The translations under genes and the position numbers were made by a program. DNA of 64,000 bases from the NCBI GenBank assembly GCA_965237485.1, contig CBDEFQ010000009.1, positions 434,001 to 498,000 on the forward strand, read 5' to 3'. A model generated the notes under the pieces. That model worked only from the letters and a program-made list of their open reading frames with translations, ran no database searches and was not told where the DNA came from. Positions 8,568 to 18,468 of the stretch are shown here, one piece after another. The stretch's first letter is position 1. Every line of letters begins with the position of its first letter. This DNA comes from JAAELZ01 sp965237485. Its GTDB lineage: Bacteria; Pseudomonadota; Gammaproteobacteria; Arenicellales; Poriferihabitantaceae.

Positions 8568-9554
8568 ATGAAAGACGTTACTGTTTGCGCGTTGTATAAA
8601 TTTGTCGCTTTGCCAGACTACCAGCAATTGCGACTTCCCTTGAAATCAGAAATGGACCGCTTGAGTGTCCGAGGTACGATTTTGCTCGCCCAAGAGGGCG
8701 TTAACGGCACTGTTGCGGGTAATAATGGCGACGTTCTAGCGCTACTAGATTGGCTAAAAAAGGACACTCGGCTTTACGACTTAGAAGTTAAAACATCAGT
8801 CGCACCTGAGATGCCTTTCAAGCGGGGCAAGGTTAAGCTAAAAAAGGAGGTTGTTACTATGGGCGTTGAAGACATTGACCCACGCTACAGTGCTGGCACT
8901 TATATTAACCCAAAACAGTGGAATGATCTAATCAGTGACCCCGATGTCACTGTAATTGACTGTCGTAATGACTACGAAATTGAGGTCGGTAAATTTAAGG
9001 GCGCAATCAACCCAGACACCACCAATTTTCGTGAACTGCCTAAGTTCCTCGACGAGACCCTAAGCCCTGATAAACACAAAAAGGTGGCGATGTATTGCAC
9101 CGGCGGCATTCGCTGCGAAAAGTCCACTGCGTATTTAAAGCAGAAGGGTTTTGAAGAGGTCTATCATCTTAAAGGTGGCATTTTGAAATATATCGAAAAT
9201 GTGCCTGAGGAAGACACCTTATGGGACGGAGAGTGCTTTGTATTTGATGAGCGCGTCACTGTGAACCACCAGTTGGAAAAAGGCCGTTACGACCAGTGTC
9301 ATGCTTGCCGTATACCTATCACCGAAGAAGACAAACTACTCAAGCAATTTAAGCTCGGCATTAGTTGCCATCATTGTATTGACAATAGTAGTGCGGCGCA
9401 AAAAGTGGCTTTCGCGGAGCGCCAAAAGCAAATCGCATTAGCCAAACAACGCGGCCAGGCTCATATGGGTCAGGATGCCACACAAGAGCTAGCAAAAAAT
9501 AAAGTTCGCAAGCAACAACAAATAGCCGAAAATAACGCTAGACAAGCCCCATGA
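8568..9554 (+). CDS. trhO: tRNA uridine(34) hydroxylase (rhodanese family)
   Basis: TrhO (YceA) makes 5-hydroxyuridine at the wobble position of tRNA, using O2, the first step towards mo5U/cmo5U. An N-terminal UPF0176 domain (GTILLAQEGVNGTVAG) is followed by a rhodanese domain with the active Cys loop YCTGGIRCEKS. A C-terminal part has CxxC pairs (CHAC, CHHC) and a basic helical tail. I start at the ATG at 8568, where family similarity begins, and not at 8505. About 328 residues is usual for the family. The VOC gene follows after 7 bp. Upstream lies the IS fragment. Confidence 0.9.
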   Translation: MKDVTVCALYKFVALPDYQQLRLPLKSEMDRLSVRGTILLAQEGVNGTVAGNNGDVLALLDWLKKDTRLYDLEVKTSVAPEMPFKRGKVKLKKEVVTMGVEDIDPRYSAGTYINPKQWNDLISDPDVTVIDCRNDYEIEVGKFKGAINPDTTNFRELPKFLDETLSPDKHKKVAMYCTGGIRCEKSTAYLKQKGFEEVYHLKGGILKYIENVPEEDTLWDGECFVFDERVTVNHQLEKGRYDQCHACRIPITEEDKLLKQFKLGISCHHCIDNSSAAQKVAFAERQKQIALAKQRGQAHMGQDATQELAKNKVRKQQQIAENNARQAP

Positions 9555-9561
9555 TGTAGCC

Positions 9562-9990
9562 ATGCTCAGACCGTTCCATCTTGCAGTTCAAGTTCGTGAC
9601 CTAAGCGAAGCACGCGCCTTCTACGGAAAGACTATGGGCTTCCAAGAAGGGCGATCTAGCGCGCAATGGATAGATTACAATTTTTATGGCCATCAATTTG
9701 TAGTGCATCACAACACTGCCTTAGGCAAAGAAGGCAGCGTGGCGAACCGCAAAAACCCTGTTGATGGTCAGGGTGTGCCAGTGCCACATTTTGGTGTGGT
9801 GTTAGAACAAAAAGAGTGGCAAGCCTTATCGGAACGCCTAGAGGCCGCAGACACCGAGTTTATTATCAAACCCACCATACGTTTTAAAGGTGATGTGGGC
9901 GAGCAGGGCACGTTCTTTTTTGCAGACCCTTCTGGCAATATGCTGGAATTTAAGACCTTCGCCGACCCAACACAGCTATTCGCCCAATAA
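9562..9990 (+). CDS. VOC/glyoxalase-family dioxygenase-like protein
   Basis: A 142-residue protein with the vicinal-oxygen-chelate fold: FHLAVQVRDLSEARAFYGKTMGF at the start and GTFFFADPSGNMLEFKTF at the end. His and Glu residues stand at the usual metal-binding positions (FHLAV, PHFGV, LEFK). Such proteins bind a divalent metal and act as lyases, dioxygenases or resistance proteins. The substrate cannot be told from sequence. It probably shares a transcript with trhO and is followed by purC after 35 bp. Confidence 0.8.
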   Translation: MLRPFHLAVQVRDLSEARAFYGKTMGFQEGRSSAQWIDYNFYGHQFVVHHNTALGKEGSVANRKNPVDGQGVPVPHFGVVLEQKEWQALSERLEAADTEFIIKPTIRFKGDVGEQGTFFFADPSGNMLEFKTFADPTQLFAQ

Positions 9991-10025
9991 TTTGGGCCAT
10001 ATTTTCCACTAATAAGCACTAAACA

Positions 10026-11126
10026 ATGCAATATCAAAACCGCGTTCTGGCTGTTAACGACGATTTACCTATTCGCACCAATCAGCCTGTGCATAGCGGT
10101 AAAGTGCGCTCGGTATATTGGTTGAGCGAACAAAACAGCCAGCGTCTTATCCATGAGCGTAATTATGATGTCGCTGAACACTGCCAGCTTGCGGTGATGG
10201 TTATTAGTGACCGCTTATCCGCCTTTGATTGCATATGGCATGGCGAAGATGGCCTTAACGGGGTACCCGGAAAAGGTGCTGCCCTCAATGCTATCTCAAA
10301 CCATTGGTTCGCATTGTTCAAGCAACAAGGCTTAGCTAACAGTCATATATTGGATATACCACATCCGCTTGTTTGGATCATACAACGCGCTAAGCCACTA
10401 AAAATTGAAGCGATAGCCCGCCAGTATTTAACCGGCTCAATGTGGCGGGCTTATGAATTGGGCGAACGTGAGATCTGCGGTATTGAAATACCGAATGGTT
10501 TGCAACGTGACCAGAAGTTACCAGAGTTGCTAATAACACCGACTACTAAGGGTGTACTGAAAGGCATTGCGAATGTGCCCGAAGCAGATGACGTCAACAT
10601 TTCACGGCAGAATCTTGAAACCCATTTTGCCGCTTTTAATTTTGAAAAGCGCGATGACATCGGTCATTACGAATCCTTGTTAAAGGCAGGCTTTGCGGTT
10701 ATCGAAAAAACTTTAGCAGAAGTAGGACAATTATTTGTAGATACCAAATTTGAGTTTGGTTATGTCAGCGACGCCGCTGGGCAGTCTAAATTGATTTATA
10801 TGGATGAAATTGGCACGCCGGATTCTTCACGTCTATGGGACGCCGTCGCTTATCAGCAAGGTAAAATTGTAGAAAACTCCAAAGAAGGTTTTAGGCAATT
10901 TTTACTAGGGCACGTACCGGATGCGGACGCATTACTTAATAAACAGCGCATGCCTGAACGTTTCGAGTTAGCAACAAATACCACCTTACCCGCAGAATCG
11001 CTATTAGCGGTATCTGAAACCTATCTCAATATCGCGCAAAAAATCACCGGCAAACGCCCTGCCATCGCTAATGATGCACGCTCAGAGATTGTGGACGCAC
11101 TAAGCGACTATGATTTAATTAGCTGA
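10026..11126 (+). CDS. purC: Phosphoribosylaminoimidazole-succinocarboxamide synthase (SAICAR synthase)
   Basis: PurC joins CAIR and L-aspartate with ATP in de novo purine synthesis. Features: GKVRSVYWL near the N-terminus (ATP loop), VISDRLSAFDCIW, then LTGSMWRAYELGE, KFEFGY and YMDEIGTPDSSRLW, which hold substrate- and metal-binding residues. At 366 residues it belongs to the longer class, well above the 237 of E. coli. It forms a purine/lysine cluster with dapA and purL downstream. Confidence 0.93.
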   Translation: MQYQNRVLAVNDDLPIRTNQPVHSGKVRSVYWLSEQNSQRLIHERNYDVAEHCQLAVMVISDRLSAFDCIWHGEDGLNGVPGKGAALNAISNHWFALFKQQGLANSHILDIPHPLVWIIQRAKPLKIEAIARQYLTGSMWRAYELGEREICGIEIPNGLQRDQKLPELLITPTTKGVLKGIANVPEADDVNISRQNLETHFAAFNFEKRDDIGHYESLLKAGFAVIEKTLAEVGQLFVDTKFEFGYVSDAAGQSKLIYMDEIGTPDSSRLWDAVAYQQGKIVENSKEGFRQFLLGHVPDADALLNKQRMPERFELATNTTLPAESLLAVSETYLNIAQKITGKRPAIANDARSEIVDALSDYDLIS

Positions 11127-11175
11127 ACCAATAACACTCTCCCTCAAAATCGCTTATCTTTGACCGCGCATTTGC

Positions 11176-11204
11176 TTGAGAAAAACCTTTGGAATGCGTA
11201 CTAT
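11176..11204 (+). promoter_or_regulatory. Candidate sigma-70 promoter for dapA
   Basis: TTGAGA at 11176-11181 and TACTAT at 11199-11204 are separated by 17 bp, about 30 bp upstream of the dapA ATG. It is the best match in the 108-bp gap between purC and dapA. Confidence 0.45.
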
Positions 11205-11234
11205 TGGGCACTAATTTAAATCACGAATTACCCT

Positions 11235-12116
11235 ATGTTTAGCGGAAGCATGGTCGCCTTGGTTACCCCGATGCAAGATGATGGCAGCGTAGACTATCCA
11301 GCGCTAGAAAGGCTGGTTGATTTTCACGTACAAAACCAAACTGATGCCATTGTCTCAGTAGGTACTAGCGGCGAGTCGGCGACCCTCAGCCACGATGAAC
11401 ATATGGACGTGGTTAAACACACTTTACTATTCGCAAACGGCCGGGTGCCAATTATTGCGGGCACTGGCTCAAACAACACCATAGAGGCGATAGAGCTAAC
11501 CGAACGTGCAAAAAACTCCGGTGCTGCGGCGGCCTTGGTTGTAGTGCCCTATTACAATAAGCCTGAACAACATGGCTTGTATGCGCATTTCAAAACAATA
11601 GCCGATGCGGTTGATATACCGCAAATTCTTTACAATGTACCTGGACGCACCTCACGTAACATGGACAACGACACCGTTATTCGATTATCTGAGATTCGCA
11701 ATATCGTCGGCATTAAAGATGCCACTGCAGATATGCAGGCGGGCGAAGAGCTGGTTGCCAATACACCAAATGACTTTTTTGTGGTTTCGGGTGATGATGG
11801 CACCACACTAGAGTTAATGAAACGTGGTGCTACCGGTTGCATCTCGGTGACTGCCAACGTCGCACCACAAGCGATGCACGACCTATGCACCGCGGCTTTA
11901 GCGGGTGACTTCGAAGAGGCTACGGTAATCAACAATCGTCTACAAGCTTTGCACGATGATTTGTTTGTCGAGGCAAACCCAATCCCGGCTAAGTATGCGG
12001 TTTCGCGGCTTGGTTTAATGGGCGGCGCAATTCGCTTGCCATTAACACCGCTGAGCGAGCAATATCACCAGCGGATAGATCAAGCCATTGTCGGCGCAGG
12101 ACTGGAACTGGCTTAA
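11235..12116 (+). CDS. dapA: 4-hydroxy-tetrahydrodipicolinate synthase
   Basis: DapA condenses pyruvate with aspartate semialdehyde, the first committed step to lysine and meso-diaminopimelate. The 293-residue TIM barrel shows GTSGESATLSHDEH (pyruvate pocket), the Tyr of LYNVPGRTS, and the Schiff-base Lys in VGIKDATADM. Length and motifs match active enzymes. The window also carries dapF, so peptidoglycan/lysine synthesis appears intact. A weak 6-bp stem without a T-run follows the gene. Confidence 0.95.
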   Translation: MFSGSMVALVTPMQDDGSVDYPALERLVDFHVQNQTDAIVSVGTSGESATLSHDEHMDVVKHTLLFANGRVPIIAGTGSNNTIEAIELTERAKNSGAAAALVVVPYYNKPEQHGLYAHFKTIADAVDIPQILYNVPGRTSRNMDNDTVIRLSEIRNIVGIKDATADMQAGEELVANTPNDFFVVSGDDGTTLELMKRGATGCISVTANVAPQAMHDLCTAALAGDFEEATVINNRLQALHDDLFVEANPIPAKYAVSRLGLMGGAIRLPLTPLSEQYHQRIDQAIVGAGLELA

Positions 12117-12190
12117 TTAGGCGCTGATTCAATTATTCAGCGATATAAACAATATCTGGTGGCAATATCACTTTGAAGGAACACCAGATC

Positions 12191-15100
12191 ATGATTTCAC
12201 TGATCGGGGCCAGTGCCCTATCCGGCTTTCGCAAACAAAAGCTTTTGGATGCCCTTGAAGTAAGTGGCATAAAACTCGCTAATTTGCACGCCCATTATGT
12301 GCATTTTATCGATGTCTCAGGAGCTCTGGATGCAGGTGAAGAGGCTAGGTTAGTTGCGCTACTCAAAGACAATACCCAACTTGCAGATAACAAAGATTCA
12401 AATAATGAATTTAGTGTTAGCCATACTTTCTTAAGCGTTCCACGTATCGGCACCATCACCCCGTGGTCAACCAAAGCCACGGACATCGCTAACCATTGCG
12501 GCTTACAAAAAGTTAAACGTATCGAACGCGGCATTCAGTGGCAAATTCAATCGAGGAATACCAGCGAGAATTTACAAAAGCAACTCACTGAGATTCTGAC
12601 AGACCCAATGACTGAGTCTTTGCTGAGTGATCAAAGCGAAGCGGAAACTATTTTTAGTGAAGCCACACCAACTCCTTTCGCCGAAATTGATATTCTGGGT
12701 GGCGGGCTAAAAGCATTACAGCAAGCAAATAAAGAATCGGGTTTTGCGCTTTCAGATGAAGAGCAGGTTTATCTATTCGAGCAGTTTAGCAAATTAGAGC
12801 GTAACCCAACTGATGCCGAATTAATGATGTTCGCGCTGGTCAATTCAGAACACTGCCGACACAAAATTTTTAATGCTGACTGGTCAATCGATGGACAAGC
12901 GAAAAACTTATCGCCGTTTAAGATGATCAAACATACCCACCAGCAAAATGGTGAAAACACTTTGGTGGCCTACCACGATAATGCTGCGGTGATAAAGGGG
13001 GAGGCTGCCGATCGTTTCTTTCCGGACCCAGCTACAGGCCAATACCGGTACCACCACGAAGGCGTACACATCTGTATTAAGGTTGAAACTCATAACCACC
13101 CTACTGCTATCTCACCTTTTCCTGGAGCGGCAACTGGTTCGGGTGGTGAAATTCGTGACGAAGGCGCCACTGGGCGCGGCGGAAAACCCAAAGTCGGCTT
13201 AACCGGGTTTAGTGTCTCTCATTTACGTTTGCCCGATTTACCCCGCGCATGGGAGGCGCCGTTTGCCTCGCCCAGCCGTATAGCCAGCCCATTGCAAATT
13301 ATGCTTGAAGGGCCCATCGGCGGTGCCTCGTTTAACAATGAATTTGGCCGTCCAAACTTATGCGGTTATTTTCGAACTTTCGAGCATAGCTGTGAAGGCG
13401 ACCAAGCCGATAGGGTGCAACGTCGCGGGTATCACAAACCGATTATGCTCGCGGGGGGTTTAGGCAATATCCGCGAACAGCATATCGACAAAATACCATT
13501 TGATGTCGGCGCGGTGCTGATCGTGTTGGGTGGCCCAGCCATGCTAATTGGTTTAGGAGGCGGGGCGGCTTCATCCGTTGCCAGTGGCAGCAGTAGTGAA
13601 CAATTAGACTTTGCCTCAGTTCAACGTGGCAACCCGGAGATGCAGCGCCGTTGCCAAGAGGTGATCGATGCCTGCTGGGCCGCGGGTGAGGATAACCCTA
13701 TTTTGTGGATACACGATGTCGGTGCGGGCGGATTATCCAATGCCCTACCCGAGTTGGTGGAAGATTCGGGTCGCTCAGGTCGTTTTGATTTACGTAAAAT
13801 TCTTAATGATGATCTAGCGATGTCACCTATGCAGATTTGGTGCAATGAATCACAGGAGCGTTACGTGCTGGCAATTGCGCCAGAATCATTGGCTTTATTT
13901 GAAGCGACTTGTCAGCGCGAACGCGCCTTATATTCAGTAGTCGGCCATGCCACTGATGATGGAAAGCTAGTACTAGAAGACAATTACTTTGGCGATCAAG
14001 ATAAGGACCGAGAAAAACCTATCGATTTACCGATGGAAGTATTGTTTGGCCTGCCGCCCAAGATGGAACGCTCGGCCACACGCGAAACACCCATCAACAA
14101 ACCGCTAAATATTAAAGCACGCAGCATTAAAGCCGTGGCCTTAGATATTCTGCGCTTCCCCTCTGTTGCCGATAAAACATTTCTTATTTCTATTGGTGAT
14201 AGAAGCATTACTGGCCTAATCGCCCGCGACCAAATGGTTGGCCCGTGGCAAGTACCCGTAGCGGATGTCGCGGTAAGCTTAAGTGGTTTTGATACCTACA
14301 CGGGCGAATCCATGTCCATTGGGGAACGCACCCCATTGGCCCTAATTAATGCTGCTGCCAGTGGCCGCATGGCTATTGGTGAAGCATTAACCAATATTGC
14401 GGCGGCTAACATCCCCAACATCAGCGATATCAAACTATCCGCCAATTGGATGGTACCGGCGGGCGAGCCTGGTGAAGACGCGAATTTGTACGATACCGTG
14501 CAAGCCATAGCTTTGGAGCTTTGCCCGGCATTAGGTATTTCCATACCCGTTGGTAAAGACTCAATGTCTATGCAAACTGTATGGGGAGATAAGGGCCAAC
14601 ACAAAGTGGTTTCGCCGCTGTCATTGGTGGTTTCGGCCTTCGCGCCCGTTCAAGATGCAAGGCGTACATTAACACCGCAATTAGATACCTCGGAAAGAAA
14701 TAAGCCTCTTTGGCTAATTGATTTAGGTGCTGGTAAACATCGATTAGGTGGTAGCGTTTACGCGCAAATTCACCAGCAGATGGGCGATGACTGCCCTGAT
14801 GTAGATAATGCTGAGCACCTAACGGGGTTCTACAACTTTATTCAAGCAGCTAACCAAGAAGGTGGATTATTAGCCTACCACGACCGCAGCGATGGCGGCC
14901 TACTCGCTACTTTGGTAGAAATGGCCTTTACCTCACGTTGTGGATTACAGATAGACTTAGCCGACGCCAGCGACGCAGCCGTTGCTGCTTTGTTCAACGA
15001 AGAACTCGGCGCCGTTGTGCAAATTGATGGCGCCCATGCTGATACGCTTAACGCCTTAGCTAAAGGTTACGGCATAGCCGAATTAATCTACCCAATCGGC

Positions 15101-16120
15101 CAAGTAGTGTCTAACAAACAAATCACCATTGCCTGTCAGGGTGACGAAATATTTTGTGCTTCTCGAATCGACTTGCACCGGGCGTGGTCAGAGACCACCT
15201 GGAAGATGCAATCACTTCGCGATAACCCAGAGTGCGCGCAGCAAGAATACGACCGCTTACTCGATAAGGCTGACAGCGGTTTATTCTCAAGCCTGAGCTT
15301 TGACGCTAACGAACGCCCCACCGCAGCCATGCTAAATACACGCGATAAACCCCAAGTCGCCATACTGCGTGAACAAGGCGTAAACGGCCAAATTGAAATG
15401 GCTGCGGCGTTTGATAGGGCAGGGTTTGAATCTATCGACGTCACCATGAGTGATTTAGCTGAAGGAAGAAAACGACTAAACCAGTTCCAAGGGTTCGTCG
15501 CCTGCGGCGGCTTTTCCTTTGGCGATGTTCTGGGCGCGGGCGAAGGTTGGGCAAAATCCATATTGTTCAACCCTTTATTGCACGACCAGTTCGCCGATTA
15601 TTTTCAACACGAAGATCGTTTTGCACTCGGGGTATGTAATGGCTGCCAAATGCTGTCCACATTAGGCGACATTATCCCCGGCAGCGAGTATTGGCCAAGG
15701 TTTGTGCGCAATCAATCAGAACAATTTGAGGGCCGCTATGTAATGGCCAAAGTAATGCCCAGCCCATCATTGTTCTTTAACGATATGGCCGGTTCAGTCA
15801 TCCCTATTGCGGTTGCGCACGGCGAAGGTAAAGCTCAGTTTACTCACCCAAGCGATCATCAAAAATTGGCAGAACAGAATCAGCAGTGCTTACAGTTTGT
15901 AGACTACCAAGGCAAAACGGCCAGCGACTTCCCCGCTAACCCAAATGGTTCGCCTGAGGGTTTAACAGGCATTACCAACAGCAGCGGTTTAGTTACCCTT
16001 ACTATGCCTCACCCAGAACGTACAACCCGCACCATAAACCACTCATGGGCCCCACAAGACTGGGATGAAATCAGCCCGTGGATGAGAATGTTTTATAATG
16101 CGTACAAATGGGTTTCTTGA
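12191..16120 (+). CDS. purL: Phosphoribosylformylglycinamidine synthase (FGAM synthase)
   Basis: The large single-chain PurL converts FGAR, ATP and glutamine to FGAM. About 1,310 residues contain the N-terminal PurS-like region, a linker, two AIRS-type domains (glycine-rich GAATGSGGEIRDEGATGRG near residue 315; GKDSMSMQTVW near 785) and a C-terminal class I glutaminase. The glutaminase has its nucleophile Cys in LGVCNGCQML and its His/Glu in PHPER. I start at the ATG at 12191, preceded by AAGGA at a good distance, not at the TTG at 12173. No damage is seen. Confidence 0.95.
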   Translation: MISLIGASALSGFRKQKLLDALEVSGIKLANLHAHYVHFIDVSGALDAGEEARLVALLKDNTQLADNKDSNNEFSVSHTFLSVPRIGTITPWSTKATDIANHCGLQKVKRIERGIQWQIQSRNTSENLQKQLTEILTDPMTESLLSDQSEAETIFSEATPTPFAEIDILGGGLKALQQANKESGFALSDEEQVYLFEQFSKLERNPTDAELMMFALVNSEHCRHKIFNADWSIDGQAKNLSPFKMIKHTHQQNGENTLVAYHDNAAVIKGEAADRFFPDPATGQYRYHHEGVHICIKVETHNHPTAISPFPGAATGSGGEIRDEGATGRGGKPKVGLTGFSVSHLRLPDLPRAWEAPFASPSRIASPLQIMLEGPIGGASFNNEFGRPNLCGYFRTFEHSCEGDQADRVQRRGYHKPIMLAGGLGNIREQHIDKIPFDVGAVLIVLGGPAMLIGLGGGAASSVASGSSSEQLDFASVQRGNPEMQRRCQEVIDACWAAGEDNPILWIHDVGAGGLSNALPELVEDSGRSGRFDLRKILNDDLAMSPMQIWCNESQERYVLAIAPESLALFEATCQRERALYSVVGHATDDGKLVLEDNYFGDQDKDREKPIDLPMEVLFGLPPKMERSATRETPINKPLNIKARSIKAVALDILRFPSVADKTFLISIGDRSITGLIARDQMVGPWQVPVADVAVSLSGFDTYTGESMSIGERTPLALINAAASGRMAIGEALTNIAAANIPNISDIKLSANWMVPAGEPGEDANLYDTVQAIALELCPALGISIPVGKDSMSMQTVWGDKGQHKVVSPLSLVVSAFAPVQDARRTLTPQLDTSERNKPLWLIDLGAGKHRLGGSVYAQIHQQMGDDCPDVDNAEHLTGFYNFIQAANQEGGLLAYHDRSDGGLLATLVEMAFTSRCGLQIDLADASDAAVAALFNEELGAVVQIDGAHADTLNALAKGYGIAELIYPIGQVVSNKQITIACQGDEIFCASRIDLHRAWSETTWKMQSLRDNPECAQQEYDRLLDKADSGLFSSLSFDANERPTAAMLNTRDKPQVAILREQGVNGQIEMAAAFDRAGFESIDVTMSDLAEGRKRLNQFQGFVACGGFSFGDVLGAGEGWAKSILFNPLLHDQFADYFQHEDRFALGVCNGCQMLSTLGDIIPGSEYWPRFVRNQSEQFEGRYVMAKVMPSPSLFFNDMAGSVIPIAVAHGEGKAQFTHPSDHQKLAEQNQQCLQFVDYQGKTASDFPANPNGSPEGLTGITNSSGLVTLTMPHPERTTRTINHSWAPQDWDEISPWMRMFYNAYKWVS

Positions 16121-16135
16121 TTTAAATTTATTACT

Positions 16136-16570
16136 ATGGCGAAACGATTTACTACCACCTCCTATATTATTCGTCTCCTTAGTGCACTAACGCTGGTGCT
16201 GGCTACGTTTAATCCGATCAAGCCGTACTCGTTCTACGAGTGGGCCATTGCGCCTGCCCTAATCGATTTTAATCACCTAACGGTAACCCACGGCTTAGTT
16301 GGCATTGTTTTATTAATCGTCTGGGTGGTGTTTCTGCGCGCCACATCTAGGTCACTAGGCTTTTTCGGCATTCTACTTGCCACCGCCTTTTTCACTATGC
16401 TGATCTGGTTTTTCGAGGATAAAGGATGGGTTTCCTTAAATGGCAATCAATCGCTAACTTGGGTGATGCTGATTGCCATTAGTGCCGTACTGGCAACGGG
16501 CTTGTCTTGGTCACATATAAGGCGCAGAATTACCGGGCAATTTGATGTGGATGAGACTGATGATAATTAA
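16136..16570 (+). CDS. DUF6524-like small integral membrane protein
   Basis: A 144-residue protein with four hydrophobic segments, roughly residues 13-30, 46-66, 73-92 and 105-123, and a polar tail rich in Asp/Glu. The N-terminal pattern (RLLSALTLVLATFNPIKPYSFYEW) fits the uncharacterised DUF6524 family. It starts 15 bp after purL, so it may be read from the same transcript. Function unknown. Confidence 0.6.
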   Translation: MAKRFTTTSYIIRLLSALTLVLATFNPIKPYSFYEWAIAPALIDFNHLTVTHGLVGIVLLIVWVVFLRATSRSLGFFGILLATAFFTMLIWFFEDKGWVSLNGNQSLTWVMLIAISAVLATGLSWSHIRRRITGQFDVDETDDN

Positions 16571-16851
16571 ATCACGTGCCCCCGAACTCCAAACTGCCTC
16601 GCACCATCGCTGACCTTGATGCAGCTGAATCAATTGGACAGATTCAAATCATGCGAGCAATTCAGTTACGGAGTTTAGACCGTGCTGTATAATTTTATTC
16701 ATGGTGAAATGATACTCTTATGCTAACCGCAGTAATGGGTCTTGATCTTAGGATAGATAAGCGTTACGTCCCGAATGGCACTAAGTTAAGCCCCTTCGGC
16801 ATAGGTTTTACGCCATTTTATATCCGTAATAGCGCACATCTTGATTTGCTA
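16571..16851. other. Intergenic DNA, nothing recognised
   Basis: About 280 bp between the membrane gene and the IS256-type element. I see no open frame of note, no RNA fold and no inverted repeat. A TATAAT lies near 16690 without a convincing -35. It may be the stranded upstream part of something displaced by the IS. Confidence 0.4.
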
Positions 16852-18243
16852 GATACTGTAACTTCAGGTATGGACTTTTATATTAGATAGAGCAGTATGG
16901 CCTTTTCCCCCAGGGGGAATTTTTCCGAATTTTTGATTTATTCAAATTTTCTATCTTGGTGTCTTGTAAGTTGAGCCATTTGTGCGTTCCCTGTTTTAAG
17001 CAATTAACATACTGGAGACACCCAAATGACCCAATCAAACAATAACGTATTTGACGTAGTAGTGGAACACACATCTCAGAAGGCCCCGATGCCATGCGCC
17101 CCGTGCTCACCGCACTGCTCAATGAGGCGATGAAGATTGAAAGAGAGCCGTTTCCAGGCGCATCACACTATGAGCATAGTCAAGACCGGCCAGGGTTTGC
17201 CCATGGCTACCAGGATAAGCGTATCGATACGCAAGCCGGTACGCTCAATCTGCGTATCCCAAAGACCGCTCAACACGTTGATGAACCTTTTTACCCTCAA
17301 TCGCTAGAACGCGGCTTACGCAGCCAACGTGCGATGATGCTGACCGTTGCTGAAATGTACGTGACGGGCGTTAGCACGCGCCGAGTCGAAAAAGTCATGC
17401 AGAGCATGGGTATTGAAAGCATCTCCTCTACACCGGTCTCACGGGCTAACCAGAGCATGGATGAGGCGTTAAAAGTCTGGCGTGATCGTCCGTTGGGTAA
17501 AGTCTCTTACCTAATCCTTGATGCGCGTTATGAAAAGGTGCGTGAGGGCCACCAAGTGATTGATATGGCGGTGTTGAGTGCGGTGGGTGTATTGCCTTGT
17601 GGACGGCGTTGCGTATTAGGAACGGCAATGGCGCTTAATGAAGCCGAGGTTAACTGGCGAGAGTTCCTCAAAGGCTTGGTTGACCGGGGCATACATGGTA
17701 TTGAGTTTATTGTCAGTGATGATAACAGTGGCTTAAAAGCCGCTAGAAAGGCAGTGTTCCCAGGTATACCTTGGCAGCGTTGCCAGTTTCATCTGGCGCA
17801 GAATGCAATGCATCATGCCCCCAATCACAAGATCAAGCAGCGCATTGGTGGTGAGCTGCGTAGTGTTTGGAATGCACCCAATAGGGCAGCTGCTCAGGTT
17901 AATCTAAAAGTCCTTGTGAGCCAGTACCAGGAAAAGCATGCTCACTGGGCGCAGTGGCTAGAAAACAATGTGCCTGAAGGGTTAAATGTGTTTGCCTTGC
18001 CAGATAGACACCAAAAGAAAATGCGAACCTCCAACCGCATTGAACGGACGGTTCAACAAGAACTTAAGCGGCGAACCCGCTTGGTCAGAGTCTTTCCTAA
18101 CCGAGAGGCTTGGTTACGATTAGTCAGTGCCATTCTGATTGAAATTGACGACGAATGGGCTAATGCTAATCATCGATATATCGTGTGGAACGACAATGAG
18201 TCAACTTGCTAGACAAAAAGTCCATACCCAATGTTGCGTAATC
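16852..18243 (+). mobile_element. Second IS256-type element, copy 1 (1,392 bp)
   Basis: The left end GATACTGTAACTTCAGGTAT and the right end, whose complement reads GATTACGCAACATTGGGTAT, form imperfect inverted repeats sharing GGTATGGACTTTT. No 8-9 bp direct repeat flanks it. On the right it abuts a fragment of another IS (18244), which suggests recombination after insertion. A nearly identical copy is at 32785-34178, a deleted copy at 54659-55025 and a solo end at 8277-8444. Confidence 0.8.
17094..18212 (+). CDS. IS256-family transposase (mutator type)
   Basis: 372 residues. The core holds ILDARYEKVREG (first Asp), IVSDDNSGLKAARKAVFPG, CQFHLAQNAMHH and the Glu in RTSNRIERTVQQELKRRTR. Upstream, an ATG at 17026 opens a frame (MTQSNNNVFDVVVEHTSQKAP) that looks like the true N-terminus, but it is one base out of register with the core near 17085. 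The same offset is in the copy at 33028. So either translation starts at 17094, the shift is programmed, or the family has been amplified from a mutant. Confidence 0.8.
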   Translation: MRPVLTALLNEAMKIEREPFPGASHYEHSQDRPGFAHGYQDKRIDTQAGTLNLRIPKTAQHVDEPFYPQSLERGLRSQRAMMLTVAEMYVTGVSTRRVEKVMQSMGIESISSTPVSRANQSMDEALKVWRDRPLGKVSYLILDARYEKVREGHQVIDMAVLSAVGVLPCGRRCVLGTAMALNEAEVNWREFLKGLVDRGIHGIEFIVSDDNSGLKAARKAVFPGIPWQRCQFHLAQNAMHHAPNHKIKQRIGGELRSVWNAPNRAAAQVNLKVLVSQYQEKHAHWAQWLENNVPEGLNVFALPDRHQKKMRTSNRIERTVQQELKRRTRLVRVFPNREAWLRLVSAILIEIDDEWANANHRYIVWNDNESTC

Positions 18244-18376
18244 CGATATCGTTTATCAGATGACTGATAATGAGGCAGCAAAACAACTCAATGAGGAAAA
18301 AACTAAACTCTTTAAAAACATCTTTGAACAGAAATGACAATCAACTTCTCGGTATCATTCCTGTATTGGAATAGAC
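18244..18376 (+). pseudogene. 3' fragment of the integrase-core transposase seen at 1-1016
   Basis: The bases match 925-1057 almost exactly: the last 30 or so codons of that transposase (ending NIFEQK) plus the IS right end ending in GGAATAGAC. It directly abuts the right end of the IS256-type element, so this is a leftover after deletion. Confidence 0.85.
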
Positions 18377-18468
18377 TGTAGCTCTAATAAAAAATAGATT
18401 AGCTAGGAATAATTTGGGAAACAATACTTATCCACACTTTTGTGTAGATAATTCAAATGGTAACCAAT

